Assembly: GCA_973895155.1 (NCBI GenBank)
Contig: OZ316892.1
Coordinates: 6,262,001 to 6,326,000 of the forward strand
DNA from: Marsupella aquatica
Taxonomy: Eukaryota; Marchantiophyta
Length of the DNA: 64,000 nucleotides
Direction: 5' to 3'
This document shows, one piece after another, positions 1-11,206 of this stretch. The position numbers and the translations under genes are program-made. The notes under the pieces were generated by a model, which saw only the letters and a program-made list of their open reading frames with translations, was not told the origin of the DNA and made no database searches. The number at the start of each line of letters is the position of its first letter. Positions within the stretch are counted from its first letter, which is position 1.

Positions 1-278
1 TGAAGAATGAAAAATTCATTGGAGAGAGAGGTGAATATCATGTGCGTCCTACTCTCCCCAGACCTGGGACTTCCAATGGGACTTCAGGATTTGGAGATAT
101 CCATAGGAGGCCAGGGACTTCTAATGGGACTTCAGGATTTGCAGATATCCACAGAAGGCCAAGGACAGCCCCCATCCGTACTTGTACTGGTCCTGTACAT
201 CTTCATCATCTTCAGTCGTCCATTCCCAGAAGAGAAGTCAATAAAAATTGTCCAGTTGTGCGTGAAAGAAATGGATAA
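1..278 (+). CDS. 3' end of an unrecognised gene (C-terminal exon, partial)
   Basis: An open frame enters at the left edge (first full codon at base 3) and runs about 91 codons to a stop at 276-278. The encoded tail is basic and low in hydrophobics. It contains a 16-residue direct repeat: RPGTSNGTSGFGDIHR is followed at once by a near-identical copy with A for G, matching a 48-bp duplication at about 61-160. The last residues (RREVNKNCPVVRERNG) look like natural coding sequence and end cleanly. I do not recognise the family, and the rest of the gene lies to the left. An overlapping frame from base 7 is a shadow. The exon call rests on openness and composition only. Confidence 0.45.
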   Translation, partial: KNEKFIGERGEYHVRPTLPRPGTSNGTSGFGDIHRRPGTSNGTSGFADIHRRPRTAPIRTCTGPVHLHHLQSSIPRREVNKNCPVVRERNG

Positions 279-1030
279 TAAACTATAATGCCATGTCTCT
301 TGCAAAAGACCTCAATATCCAATCCTAATGTGGGTTGCTTTGCTTTACATGAATTTTCGTTCCCAAAAGTATTTTGATTTAATTTTCTCCAGAATGTCAG
401 TCTTTACTTCCAATTTAGAATTATAGGTCAATTGAAGAGGTGTTTTCTATTGCAGTGCACCATTAGCTGGGTAGTCAAAATGATCTAGTCAGAATCCTAT
501 ATTTCAAGCTTAAAACAGGCAAAGAATTTGGCTGAGATTGAATGTTTGGCAAATTCTATAGCCTCTATCCAAAACCTGAAGTGGTACAGAGCATTGCATG
601 GTGGAATGTTCAAGGCTTATGCAACACTTCTGAAACTCCTTACACAATTAATTTTCTGTGTCCTAACTTCACTACCCAATAATAGGCAGGGAAATGGGAT
701 GATTGTGGTACCACTACCAGGCTGCTGGAGTTTAATCTTCACAAGGTTTGTGTTTATTTTTGTTTTGAAATTTTGTTTTGCGTTTCAAATTCATGCCTTA
801 CTGACCAGTAACGCAATAGGAGAATGCATGGCCAAACCCACACTGGAGAAAGCTGATGGGCCAACAATTATCAAGAAGTATCCTGATGCGCAGACAAACA
901 TTATTTACAATTAATTAATTCCACTGCGGGTCTTGTGGAATTTACATTGCAGAGTGGCTTGTAGAGGATGTTTGCGGTAAATAATGTTTACCCCTGGTTT
1001 TGGGAGGGTAAGGTGAGCTCACATGACTAC
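279..1030. other. Probable 3' UTR and spacer
   Basis: AT-rich sequence after the stop of the left-edge gene. An open frame at 528-914 begins without an ATG supported by any recognisable protein and has no exon-like borders, so I do not call it. The first part may be 3' UTR of the gene at the left edge. Confidence 0.3.
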
Positions 1031-1808
1031 TGTCTTCCCCCGAACACAACGCCCGGGAGTTGTGTTCGAATATGACTTTTTTTGGGCCCTAAAAATAAAA
1101 AGTGGTTTTTATTCAAACACAGCGTCGGATTAACACAACGCCCGGGCGCTGTGTTTGAGTTTGGCGTTGTGTTCAAAGTTAGTGCAACTTTGGTGTTGTG
1201 TTTGAAGTTGGCACATACTTTCAAAGTTGGCGCAGCACAGTGTCGGCGTTGGCTGTATGTGAGATCATATTTTGGTAGGTAATGTACATTTGAAACTGAA
1301 CAAATGAAGTAGGCAGTCCATAGGTTTTGCAACAATTTATCAAGCAACAATTTATCAAGCAAAAGCTCAGAACACATAGTAGACAACTTGTCCAAGTCTC
1401 CTTGGTTATGGTATTTTATTGTGCTGTTAGACATCTTTTATTGTTTGAGGCAACCAAACAATTGTATTATGGTATGACATGCACTAAGTTGACAATAGTG
1501 ATGTTTTAGAACAATTTTTAGAATATTGTTGATTGTCACAAATTTATGGTACTTGTGATTTGCAAGGTCTGTTCTCTTAGCTTCCCTTGTGTAATCCCAG
1601 TGTTTGAATTACCTACACATTCCCAAACACTTTATTTAAGACTTCAGTTAGTGCTTAGTACACAATACATTAATCTCCTACCCTTGTACACAAAGGCCTA
1701 TACTCAAACACAACGTCAAACTCAAACCTAGGGCGCACTATTCGAATATAGCGCCCCCTGGCCCACTATTCGAATATAGCGCCTGGGCGTTGTGTTCGGG
1801 GGAAGACG
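1031..1808. mobile_element. Nonautonomous element with about 26-bp terminal inverted repeats
   Basis: Bases 1032-1057 read GTCTTCCCCCGAACACAACG then CCCGGG, and the reverse complement of 1781-1807 reads the same apart from one or two changes. These inverted ends bound about 780 bp with no credible protein. Inside, several variants of a GTTGTGTTCGAATA / CGCTATATTCGAATAG motif alternate, and two tandem 29-bp units lie at about 1736-1793. The structure fits a MITE or another deletion derivative of a DNA transposon. No target duplication is clear, so superfamily is not assigned. Confidence 0.6.
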
Positions 1809-4800
1809 GTAGGAGGGTAGGTTGCCCTCCACCTCACACATAGAGATTGCTCTTTTATGGAACTAAAATTGTGCCTTGTAAAAAGTCAATAGAAGATCAT
1901 GCCCAGGGCAAAAATAGATCAACTATAACAACAATAGGTCACATACACAGATGTATAGCGGATCAGCTTGTCGATGATGGACTGCACCCTGTCAGTATCC
2001 CCACCCGATGCACAAATCGCAATGTACTGCAATTGTCCTCTGTCCAGATTTCTTGCAATTGGTTCATATCAGTCATCCACGGTGTTTGGCGAGGGTAGGT
2101 CGGTAACCCTCCCACACGCCCAAACACGTTAGTTTTGGCGTGCAGGAGCTGCTTCTGCAAAGACCAATTTCCAGGGTCTTAAGTTTTCAGGGTTTGGTCC
2201 GGATTGAAAAACTGGTTTCACAAGCAGGTAACTTTAAAGTCATCCCTAGCTGGGCGACCGGTGGAAACGCTCTAAGGACTTGCTCTGCCAATCTCACTTC
2301 ACACGGAGATTCTCAGGATCTGCATCCCAACAGGAGGATCTGCATCCCAACAGGAATTTGTAGGATTGCCTTAAGGGTAGACCAAACAGATCAAGGCCAC
2401 GACGCAGGGATGCATTGTCTTGTTGGCTTAAGCCCCACCAGCTCCTATGCAAAACCTGGCGGATCCAGGTCACTACAGTAAGTCCAAAATGTTCTCAAGA
2501 AAAGAAAGAAAAAAATCTTCAGAAAAACCTTTGGCCGGTTTCATCTTGTTCCATTTGCAATTCATTGAATTGTTCCTTGAAGCTAAATTAGTCCTGGTTG
2601 TCTCAGGAGCCTCTCCATTCGCGATTCACACATTAACGAATTGGGAGAATACAAAGTGGTTTGGTTATCGTAACAGCAGCTCCTGTAACGGTGTGAGATA
2701 TGATATTTGCAAATCAATGTCAGTCGTCTATCTGTGTGTGGACAAGGATGAATGACACTGAAAATGGGACAACACAGTCGAAACAAGAGAGAATCCCAAA
2801 AAAATGAATCGTGTATACGCTTAAACTGAGAAACCACAACTGGAATCGATCACGGAAAACAACCAAAATATATCTATAACAATCCGAAGAGGGGCAAGTT
2901 CAATACAGAATTCGGTGTATCGAAATATATTTACTTGACCTAGCTCCATACGAATTTGCAACGGCCAAGATGTGCAGTCATGCTTAGGTTGGAGTAGCAG
3001 CACTATCATCGACAAGACTCGCAGGCAAAAAGGCTCTGTACGCATTAGTACTCTAAACCCAGGAAGGAAAATTCACTCGACAGATGAAATGCTGCAAGCA
3101 GTGCCGCATGAACCGTAAATGAGAGAAATTCTAAAAAGAATACCTAGGCTCCATGAATTCTCAACTCAAGGGTGACAATTAGAGCTACCTGCACTAAGAG
3201 GGTGGCTTGGATCGATTTCACCACATCACTCTCAACAAATTTCTGCTACCTTTCTCTACAAGAACGATCCTCGGACGACAAGGATCGGGCCCCGAGAGTA
3301 CGCATGCACTTTCCACTGTTCTCGAATTGAGTTTCAAGTCTGATGAGGGGTGACAACGGTCACTAGTGTAAAGTTGCTCCAGAATCAGTTGACCAGAATT
3401 CTCCAGATTTCTCTGCATTCTCTTTCAAATTCTCCATCGTAGGTATACGTCATAGGAACGGCTTCGAGGGGCCCACTGACTACCGCTCGCTTTCTGGCCT
3501 CCACTCCTGAAGCTCACGCTGTGTTGCGTCTAACTTCTAAAACTGATGACATTGTGATGCACGGAAGCTAGCGAGGGGCAGCAGGATCCCTTACTCCATC
3601 AGCCTTCCTAGATTGACTGAAGACAAGATTGCAAGTCATTGATTTGGAGGGCAAAATTCACATCATTTTCGAAATGGCTGTGGCATTTTGTAGGTTGTAT
3701 TATAATACGAAAACCCAACTGGTTTACTACGTCGTCTGATAAACTATCGCCTTTCCACATTCTCTTCCTCGAATTTGGCACGGTGCCCTGCATCGTTGCT
3801 GAATACAATTTTGGTAAAATATTGTATTGTTCAGGCAATATATGTCCGCAGGGGCCTGCAGACGATCCTTGTCTACGTCCTCTTCATTTGTGCATATCGT
3901 GCAGACACAACCCCCAATCGTTTTGCACATTCTGCTAGCAACTCAAAGAGTGCTCAAATCTATCAAACAGGTAGCAAATGCTCTTTTGATCGCGACTAAA
4001 AACTTTTGCTTCCTCCTTCAAGGCTCGCCCACTATTTTTTCGACCATGCGCCATTGTGGACAGGCATTGTGGACAGGTTATACGCAGCATCCCCGTCAAC
4101 ATCGATACATACTCTACGAATCGGACTCAAAATGCAAGTTCAGGATAGCCAAAAGACGACATGGACATTTTGAGGTCAAACCTCTACTCGCTTGGAAGCA
4201 CGAAACACTTTAGAAGGCGAAGCATGGTACTAAACTGAGGTCAAAATGAGTCACCGACATAAAAGTTTGAACTAAAGCTGTCGCACTAGATTAGTCAAAG
4301 GGTCCCTCGCGACCCTACCAAATCAATATTCACATGCGTCGTATGTACGACATCAACAAAGGTACCCCGTCTGGAAAATTAGACAACTCAGCGATTGGTG
4401 GTCTTTTCAAGGCTAGTATGCAAAGCCTGTAGTCGAATCCTAAACTGTGAAACTAGAAGGGCAACCCAACGCGCCTTACGGACATTTCCTATTCTGGACA
4501 TATCAACTTCTTCACAGTGATGATTCCTGCAAAGAAGCGAAGACCAACTCGGTTCCCATTCAAACGTATCATATCGTCACTGCCCATTGATCCACGAGAT
4601 CACCCAACTAAAGCTCACAGCATGTCGCTCTCTCTCACTCACTCACTCGTCTCCTCACTATCGCCTACATCTCTCCCAATCCAGCTTTTCTCTACAAAAT
4701 CGCCTCCAAACGGGGCTCACTGATTTCCGCACCAAGTCATCAAGTAGACAAAGAGTACCATCATACACGATAAAATCTCCCACATTTTGTAGGGCTCGTC

Positions 4801-5300
4801 TACGATCGTGACGGATTTATCGGTTAGATGCTCCTCGCCTGGAGCTCTGACCTGATACCCTACGTGCCTCGATCACCAGAGAGAAATATTCCAACGAAGG
4901 TAGGTATCTGTCTCTTCTTCTGCTCAATTAGTTCTACTCCTCTAATGGAGACACTTCCCTGCACGTTCCGCTGAACTGATCACAATCTTCCCTGTATGCC
5001 CGAGCAGCCCTCTGCTCCTGCCCACTGGCCGCGCTGAAGTATCGGTGTCCTCAACAGATACCAATCCACGACTATCTGTCTGGTTCTCTCCACGCTTCCG
5101 AGTCCCAGGCCCTCGTCCTCTGGGATTTCTGATGCGCTGGAACGCAGATGCAGTACAAGGGATCCACTACCTTTCTCGCTTCTTCCCCTGGAGCAATAAC
5201 CAAAGAGATCCGGCCGTCCCGACTACCAAGCTGCTAATGTGCCAGAACGCAACCTAGTGCAAGAGAAGGCACTCAATTCTTCTCTCACTGCTCCCCTCCA
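1809..5300. other. Intergenic sequence, no supported gene
   Basis: Several open frames of 60-130 codons occur (for example at 3639-3938 and 3827-4213), but none has recognisable motifs and they overlap on both strands. Base composition is more balanced from about 3.2 to 5.3 kb than in the flanks, so an unrecognised gene or decayed element is possible. Confidence 0.3.
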
Positions 5301-5309
5301 AGCAACATC

Positions 5310-5895
5310 CAAAGAGCTCTATATCGACCACACACTCAGGCATCGACCAGTTTCCTCCAAGTCCTCGAGATGGATGGAATGCCCAAAACTGTAGACACAC
5401 CTCCTCGATCCTCAACGGGTAACACAACTTTCCTGCCTCCCCAATCTCCACGATTTCTGCACTCCGGACCGACAGAACGACCGACAGAACGACCGACAGA
5501 ACGACCGACGAGTCGGCAGAATTTTTTAGAAGAGTTCGATATCGATCACAAACTCAGGCATCGACGAGTTTCCTCCAAGTCCCAGAGATGGATGAAAAGA
5601 ATGCCCGAAACTGGAGACAGACCTCCTCGATACTCAACGAGTCACACAGCTTTCCTACCTTCCCAGTCTCCACGATTTCTGTACTCCCGACGGACAGAAG
5701 GCAGAATTTCTAGAAAGAGTTCTCACACACTCAGGCCTCGACGAGTTTTCTCCAAGTTCCAGAGATGGGATGGATAGAATTCCCGAAACTGGAGCCGAAA
5801 CTGGACACTGTTCTCCTCGATCCTCAACGGGTCACACAGCTTTCCTGCCTCCCCAGTCTCCACGATTTCTGTACTCCGGACGGACAGAGCGACCG
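5310..5895. repeat. Higher-order tandem repeat, three copies of about 180-215 bp
   Basis: Three diverged head-to-tail copies begin near 5319, 5535 and 5726. Each has the same order of blocks: a CTCAGGCATCGACGAG-like block, a CTCCAAG...GAGATGGATG block, a CTCCTCGATCCTCAACGGGT block, then CCACGATTTCTGTACTCC, and a CGACAGAA-type run. A short 12-bp tandem (GACCGACAGAAC) sits in the first copy near 5465-5510. Several frames stay open across the array, as expected for a repeat whose unit lacks stops. That is not evidence of coding. Confidence 0.75.
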
Positions 5896-6048
5896 ACGAG
5901 TCGGCAGATCGTTTTCAGAAGAGCTCGATATCGACGAGTCGGCAGAATGTTTTCAGAAGAGCTCGATATCGACGAGTCGGCAGAACGTTTTCAGAAGAGC
6001 TCGATATCGACGAGTCGGCAGAATGTTTTCAGAAGAGCTCGACATCGA
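5894..6048. repeat. 38-bp tandem repeat, about four units
   Basis: Units start at 5894, 5932, 5970 and 6008, each beginning CGACGAGTCGGCAGA and containing TTTTCAGAAGAGCTCGATAT. Adjacent units differ by only one or two bases, so this part is younger than the larger array just upstream, from which it appears to have been amplified: the same blocks occur singly near 5505-5545. Confidence 0.9.
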
Positions 6049-6239
6049 TCACACACTCCATCGGCGAAAAGGAAGGAAGCAAATGGGGGCAACACGAAAA
6101 GATATTTATCTCCGAGCTTGTCGTGAGCAAAACGGGAATGGTGCAAAGCGGCAAAGCGGCAATGTGGGAATGAGAGACAGAGCGAGAGGACGGAAGCTTT
6201 TTCGGACCTCGACTTCTCAACGATAAACAGTTGTGACAA

Positions 6240-6620
6240 TGTCCGCTTTCCGCGCGGATTCTTTTTCCCCTTCCAATTTCAAACCTGCCATAGCCGCATC
6301 GGCTCTTTCGGCCCCCGCCTGGCCCACTACTAAACTCCTTTTTATAATTACTACCCCTATTACCTCTTGTTTATAATTATTACCCATATTACCCGAGGGA
6401 TTTGTTTGATTAACCACCAAAATGAAAGTTGTTGCTTGAACTACCCCTGAGTTCTATCAACTGTCCAGATCTGATATAGAAAAATCCATCACCAATCCAG
6501 ATTTAAAAATATATATAGAGGGAGTTGATTAAACAAATTTTTTCCAGAAAGAGGTCTACTAAGCCTATCTCCTTCCTTGAAAAGTAAAGAGACATGAAAA
6601 CACAAAAAGTATATTTGAAA
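6240..6620. other. AT-rich spacer with short CCCTATTACC-type motifs
   Basis: No gene seen. Short repeats of a TATAATTAC-T-CCC--TTACC type at about 6335-6395 recur as a clearer tandem at 7585-7650, tying this segment to the repeat cluster that follows. Confidence 0.4.
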
Positions 6621-7815
6621 TAAAAATAATTCTATATTGTTTCTCCTTCCATCCTTGTTTTTTGTTCACCCTTGTTTTGTATCTGTTTAGAGTCAATGTA
6701 ACGGTTTGGTAATATATTTGAATTAGTTCATGGACCCCCACCTGTTTTTATTCGATTAGTGGACTACTACGTTGAGCTTCAGTGATCTGCTAGAGTAGTT
6801 GAGGTCGATCAGTCCTTATCGATCTTCTCAATGTCCTTATCGATTCTCTTTGCTTCTCCTTCTTTCTGCTCGATCTATTTGTTTCTGATTAAGATGTGCT
6901 GCACCTCTTTTCTATCCTCGATCAGTTCTCATTTTTCCTTTCTTCATTCGGCTTCTGATCTTTTTTTATTTTGTTTCTCCAACATTCCTCTTTACTTTGC
7001 ACTTCAAGAGGCAAAACTCCTTTCGAGCTTTCCTCTTTTCATTACTTTCATCAAAAGCCTTCCTCCCTTTCGAAATGTTGATGTGCTTCTTTTGTTCCGA
7101 CGGTTTTATTTCGGCAGTTACACAGGAATACGGTTATTGTTTACGTTGAACACTATTTACTTTTATAAAAAAACATTTATAAATTTAAGTAAAGAGAATA
7201 TGGGTGAATGTTTTTAATCTCGCCCTTTGTATCAATAGATTTGGATGAACTTTTATTTACTTTTACATTATGTTTTGACGGCATGGCGTCCATAAAATTA
7301 CACGAAAAGTGACGTAAACAAGATGGAGAGGAGTTTATTCGTTGCGCAAACATGACCATTCTTGTTTGTTGCGGTTGTTGCTGACGTGGCATGCTGTGGT
7401 GCCAGGAATTTTGGAAGGAACCTCTAGTGGGGTCCGTAAATAAAAACAATTCTATATTATTTCTCTTCCATCCTTGTTTTTTGTTCACTCTGGTTTCATT
7501 TTTGTCTTTATTTAGAGTCAATTGTAACACTTTGGTTCATCTTTGCTCCCGATCCCTAATTTTTGTCCTCCGCTATACTCTTTTTTATAATTACTAGCCC
7601 TGTTACCAATTACTAGCCCTGTTACCAATTACTAACCCTGTTACCCCTTCCTTGAAAGTAAGGAGACATGAAGACACAAACAAACAAATTGAAATAAAAG
7701 AATTATATATTATTTCTCCTTCATATTTGCCCCATCCTTGTTTTTTGTCACCCTTATTTCAGTTTTGTCTTTATCTAGAGTCAATGTAACACTTCGGTTC
7801 ATCTTTGCATAGTGC
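6560..7815 (+). repeat. Three direct copies of a roughly 100-bp repeat
   Basis: A block containing CATCCTTGTTTTTTGTTCAC and then AGAGTCAATGTAACAC-TT-GGTT occurs at about 6625-6725, 7440-7545 and 7695-7815, all in the same orientation. The sequence just before it, with a GAGACATGAA-ACACAAA motif, is also shared between about 6575 and 7660. A 19-20 bp tandem (TACTAGCCCTGTTACCAAT) lies at 7585-7650. No coding potential is apparent. Confidence 0.75.
7270..7438 (+). mobile_element. Partial copy of an 835-bp dispersed repeat (one end only)
   Basis: This segment matches the terminal part of the copy at 57.6-57.79 kb in the same orientation, including the stretch TTGTTTGTTGCGGTTGTTG, GGTGCCAGGAATTTTGGAAG and the end ACCTCTAGTGGGGTCCGTAA. 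It faces the complete copy that starts at 7884, so the two ends form an inverted pair about 450 bp apart. Confidence 0.75.
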
Positions 7816-7883
7816 AAACAACAAAATGCTCCATACCTTGGGACACGTCTTTTACTATCCTATCTCCCCAACTATGTTTACAG

Positions 7884-8722
7884 ACCCCACTAGAGGTCCC
7901 TTCCAAAATTCCTGGCACCACATCGTGTCATGTCAACAACAACCGTAACAAACAAGACTTGTCGGTTTTGTGAATCAAACTTATAGTTTTCATTTGTGTT
8001 TGTGTCAATTTGGGTGTAAATTTTGGGACGTTATGCCGTAAAAAGAAAAGTAAAAACATTGAAAATACAAAGAGCAAGACGGTTAAAACTTTCACTATGT
8101 AACCATTTTAGTTATATTTTCAATTTTAAAACTTAAATTCAAAGATTTATAAAAAGTATTTTTCATATAATAAATAATGACTAATAACTAACTTCATAAC
8201 TTCCTTGTTAAACCGCAACTCCCGGTATGTAAGGACCTCTCTTATTGTACGGCCATTAATGCTAGGAAGAGCACATAGAAACCCAGGATCAGGGAGGAGG
8301 AATGGCTGGAATCTTGAAAGTTTATCTAATTTTATACTCAAAACTATTTACTCATTCTCAAAACAAAAAATACTCAGTCGTAGATCTCATTGAGATCTTT
8401 CTTTTGCACCCTAGATCGTCTTCTAACATGGATGAATAAGATTTCTAGAAGCATTACAAAATGGACGGTAAAGATCGTAAAATCAACAAAATCGACGGCT
8501 AGGAAGGCTTGGATTTGTTTAATTTTTCATTTCAAAAATATTAACCCATTTGCAAAACGGACAGAACCCATCCATAGATCTATTTGAGATCTTTCTTTTG
8601 AGCCATAGATTGACCATTATGATGGACGAACGAGATTTCTGGAGATAAGAAATGGAGACGATTCAGATCGACTCTTCCTCCTGATTTTATTAGCCAAGGG
8701 GTCCACGAACTAATTTATATAA
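7884..8722 (+). mobile_element. Dispersed nonautonomous element, copy A
   Basis: About 839 bp matching 56,955-57,787 in inverted orientation along nearly its whole length. Shared landmarks are the AGACCCCACTAGAGGTCCC end, AACCGCAACTCCCGGTATG, ATTAATGCTAGGAAGAGCAC, the GAGATCTTTCTTTTG blocks (twice), and the other end TTATTAGCCAAGGGGTCCAC. No protein is encoded that I can support. The shared ends are GGACC-rich but not perfect inverted repeats, so the class is undetermined. Confidence 0.8.
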
Positions 8723-11206
8723 CATAGTACAAAGGACAAAAGGCTCCATAATACTTTGCGACACATCTATTACTATATTATCTCCCAAGCTAAATTGGTG
8801 GAGGGTCTGATTAGAAAATAATACACTTGAACCATACACTTACAATTACTCACTTGCAATGTGGTTTGACTCATGGCAGGGTACGTCCACTTTAATGAAA
8901 CCAGCCATAGCTGTGTGTTTGCAAGTGTGTCGGCTCTTTCGTACCCCAGTATTGTACTCTACTTCATAACTATGCATCAGATTTTACTATCCTATCTCCC
9001 CAACCATATACCGGGACCCTGACTGAAGGGGTTGGTCACAGAGGCCAAACCATTACTCCCTTACTCCCCTACTAGTATGGACCAAAGCAGGGCCATAAGC
9101 AAGGTCTTATGGCTGCAACTTTTTGGGCGTCTGACCTTTACAAGACATGTACATAAGTAGCCCATAATGTATTTGTCCTGACCATAAAATCATTTTATGT
9201 CCTTGGTGTACTTCTCTCTCTTCTGACGTGCCATACAAAATACATGCCCAAGTTTTGAGGGACTAATTTTGCCCATAACACTCTGAAAAGGATCTTAATA
9301 CACTTCAAAACCTAAGAGAATCTCATTTTTACTAACATCAGAAAAAGTATAGGAGAATCTTCCCAAAGAGTTGATGAGTGCACTCCATCATCATATTGCC
9401 CACTCTTTTTTAATTTTTATTTGATCTGGCACATTTCACAATAATTTTATTGTTTAGTGTCTATATTGACTACACATTTTGTCAGCACATTTCAGTGGCA
9501 TTATAGTGTGCTCAAGTTCGAACAAGTTATCGTTGATCCCTCGCAATGGGTGCTAGTTTGCCTCCTCGTAGGCTTGCCCCCTAGAGTACATTTCTGTCTC
9601 ATGTGCAGATTTAGTTAGTCACTAGATGTGGACCATTAGCTCTTTCCACATTTGCTATAGTTCAGGACCTTTCCACATATGAAATGTTACCTAATTTTTT
9701 TCATTTTTTCCTTTTTTTCCTTTTTTCCTTTTTTCAGGGTTGCACTTGCTTCGTCATCTTGTTTGGTATTTGTCCTCTCTGGATCTCTTTTGCTTTCCCT
9801 TCCTAATACTTTGTTTTCCACTTTTGACTAAATATTTGTGTGTTAACTCCATGTGTCACTTTTGACTAAACTTTGTGTGTTTACTCCATTTGTCATCCGT
9901 GCAATTTAAGAGAGTTGATCCGGAGCACCACGTTTATCACGATTTAAAGAGCCACCACTAAAAGTGCAAGCTCATTTGATTCCATGACAAATCCCCACGT
10001 TTGACAAGCGGTTGGACCGACCAAGAAATCTTTTTATAATAAAAAATATTGGGCTTTTAAGGGAATAAAAGTAAACAGGATGGATTATAAGGGTCGATAA
10101 ACAATATGGATGGATCATCGAATCCTGGATGGCTTTGATCTCAAAAACTATATTTTAATTGTATCAATGCATGGGTTTGGGTCTCAAAAGCATCTTCAGA
10201 AGGTCCATTCTAGTTGCATGGTTACACATGGTGGTCTATCTTAGAATCGTAAAGTTTTGTGTGATTTAAATGAATTGTTGTTTTAGATGGTCCATATAAA
10301 TTTAAATTTGTGTGATTTAAATAAAAGTTATTATTGTTGATAATTTAAATTCGTTGACATCATTACATTTCATTGGCTCCTTATTATTCAAATCAGATTT
10401 TGAGGAACTATAAGCTCATACACATTACAAGCCAATATGGGTTATTGTATAATCACATACTTTACACAATCAACCTTATTAAAACTTTGCACCTTTAAAT
10501 ACACAAACCAATGAATATAGATACAACACAGAGGCCTCTGTAGACGTAAACGAACAAGTCTCAGGATCTCATACATCCTACGGTTGGTCCTAAATGCTCC
10601 CATTATCTTTGTGGGGCCTTCACTGCTTGTGGGGCGGTTGTGCCTCGGACAGGTTGCTTGGGGTAGCAACCCTTGACTAGTCCTGATCAGTAGAGGTCAT
10701 GCAAAAAACCTTTTTGGAGAGTCCGGCATCTCCTATTTGGCCTGCAATTCTGTCTCTCACTGAATGGGAAACAAGGTTTAGTTTCCTGGCAATGTATGAG
10801 GGGAGAGACTAGAGGCAAAACTCACTCTTGCTGTTGGGGTGGTCACAAAACATGCCTCACCTTCATTTCCGCTAGACAAACACAAGGGAGTACCTGATGT
10901 TTCTGCCTAGGACTCCCATGGGGCGCAGCACAACTAGCCTGAGTTTTTCAGAATTCTCATTTTTTAGGGAGACTTTGCAATAACTGGCCTTTTGGCCTGA
11001 AAAAGTGCTTTCATAAGTGCTATTCACCACTAGAGTTCACAGAAAACTCTGGTCTAGTTACAGCTCTTGCTCCGAAGTAGAATCTGGTGCTGAAACTCTG
11101 GATTGGATGTTCTCTTATTTTCACGGACACCTAGGGTATGAAGGCAAATTTTGTAACAAGTGGGCAGCTGTCATGATGTCTAGGGTTATCAGATATGAAA
11201 GGATCT
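8723..11206. other. Long AT-rich intergenic region downstream of the TFIIIC gene
   Basis: No supported gene. There is a pyrimidine-rich run (CTTTTTTCC repeats) near 9700-9740 and a local duplication of CACTTTTGACTAAA at about 9820-9870. Short repeats of GTGTGATTTAAA lie at 10,255-10,325. The TATCCTATCTCCCCAAC motif at about 8990 recurs from 7855, so debris of the 7-8 kb repeat cluster continues here. The last few hundred bases before 11,206 may be 3' UTR of the minus-strand TFIIIC gene. Confidence 0.4.

Noticed and set aside
528-914. 128-codon plus-strand open frame
   Set aside because: No recognisable motif, low-complexity hydrophobic stretch from AT-rich DNA, no exon-like borders.
1027-1434. 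Overlapping open frames on both strands at 1.03-1.43 kb
   Set aside because: They lie within the TIR element and reflect its internal repeats.
3608-4213. Cluster of overlapping open frames on both strands
   Set aside because: Frames overlap each other on both strands without family resemblance; typical random openness.
5370-6226. Long plus-strand frames of 118-153 codons rich in Arg and Ser
   Set aside because: They run through a tandem array in several frames at once, which shows that the repeat lacks stops rather than that a protein is encoded.
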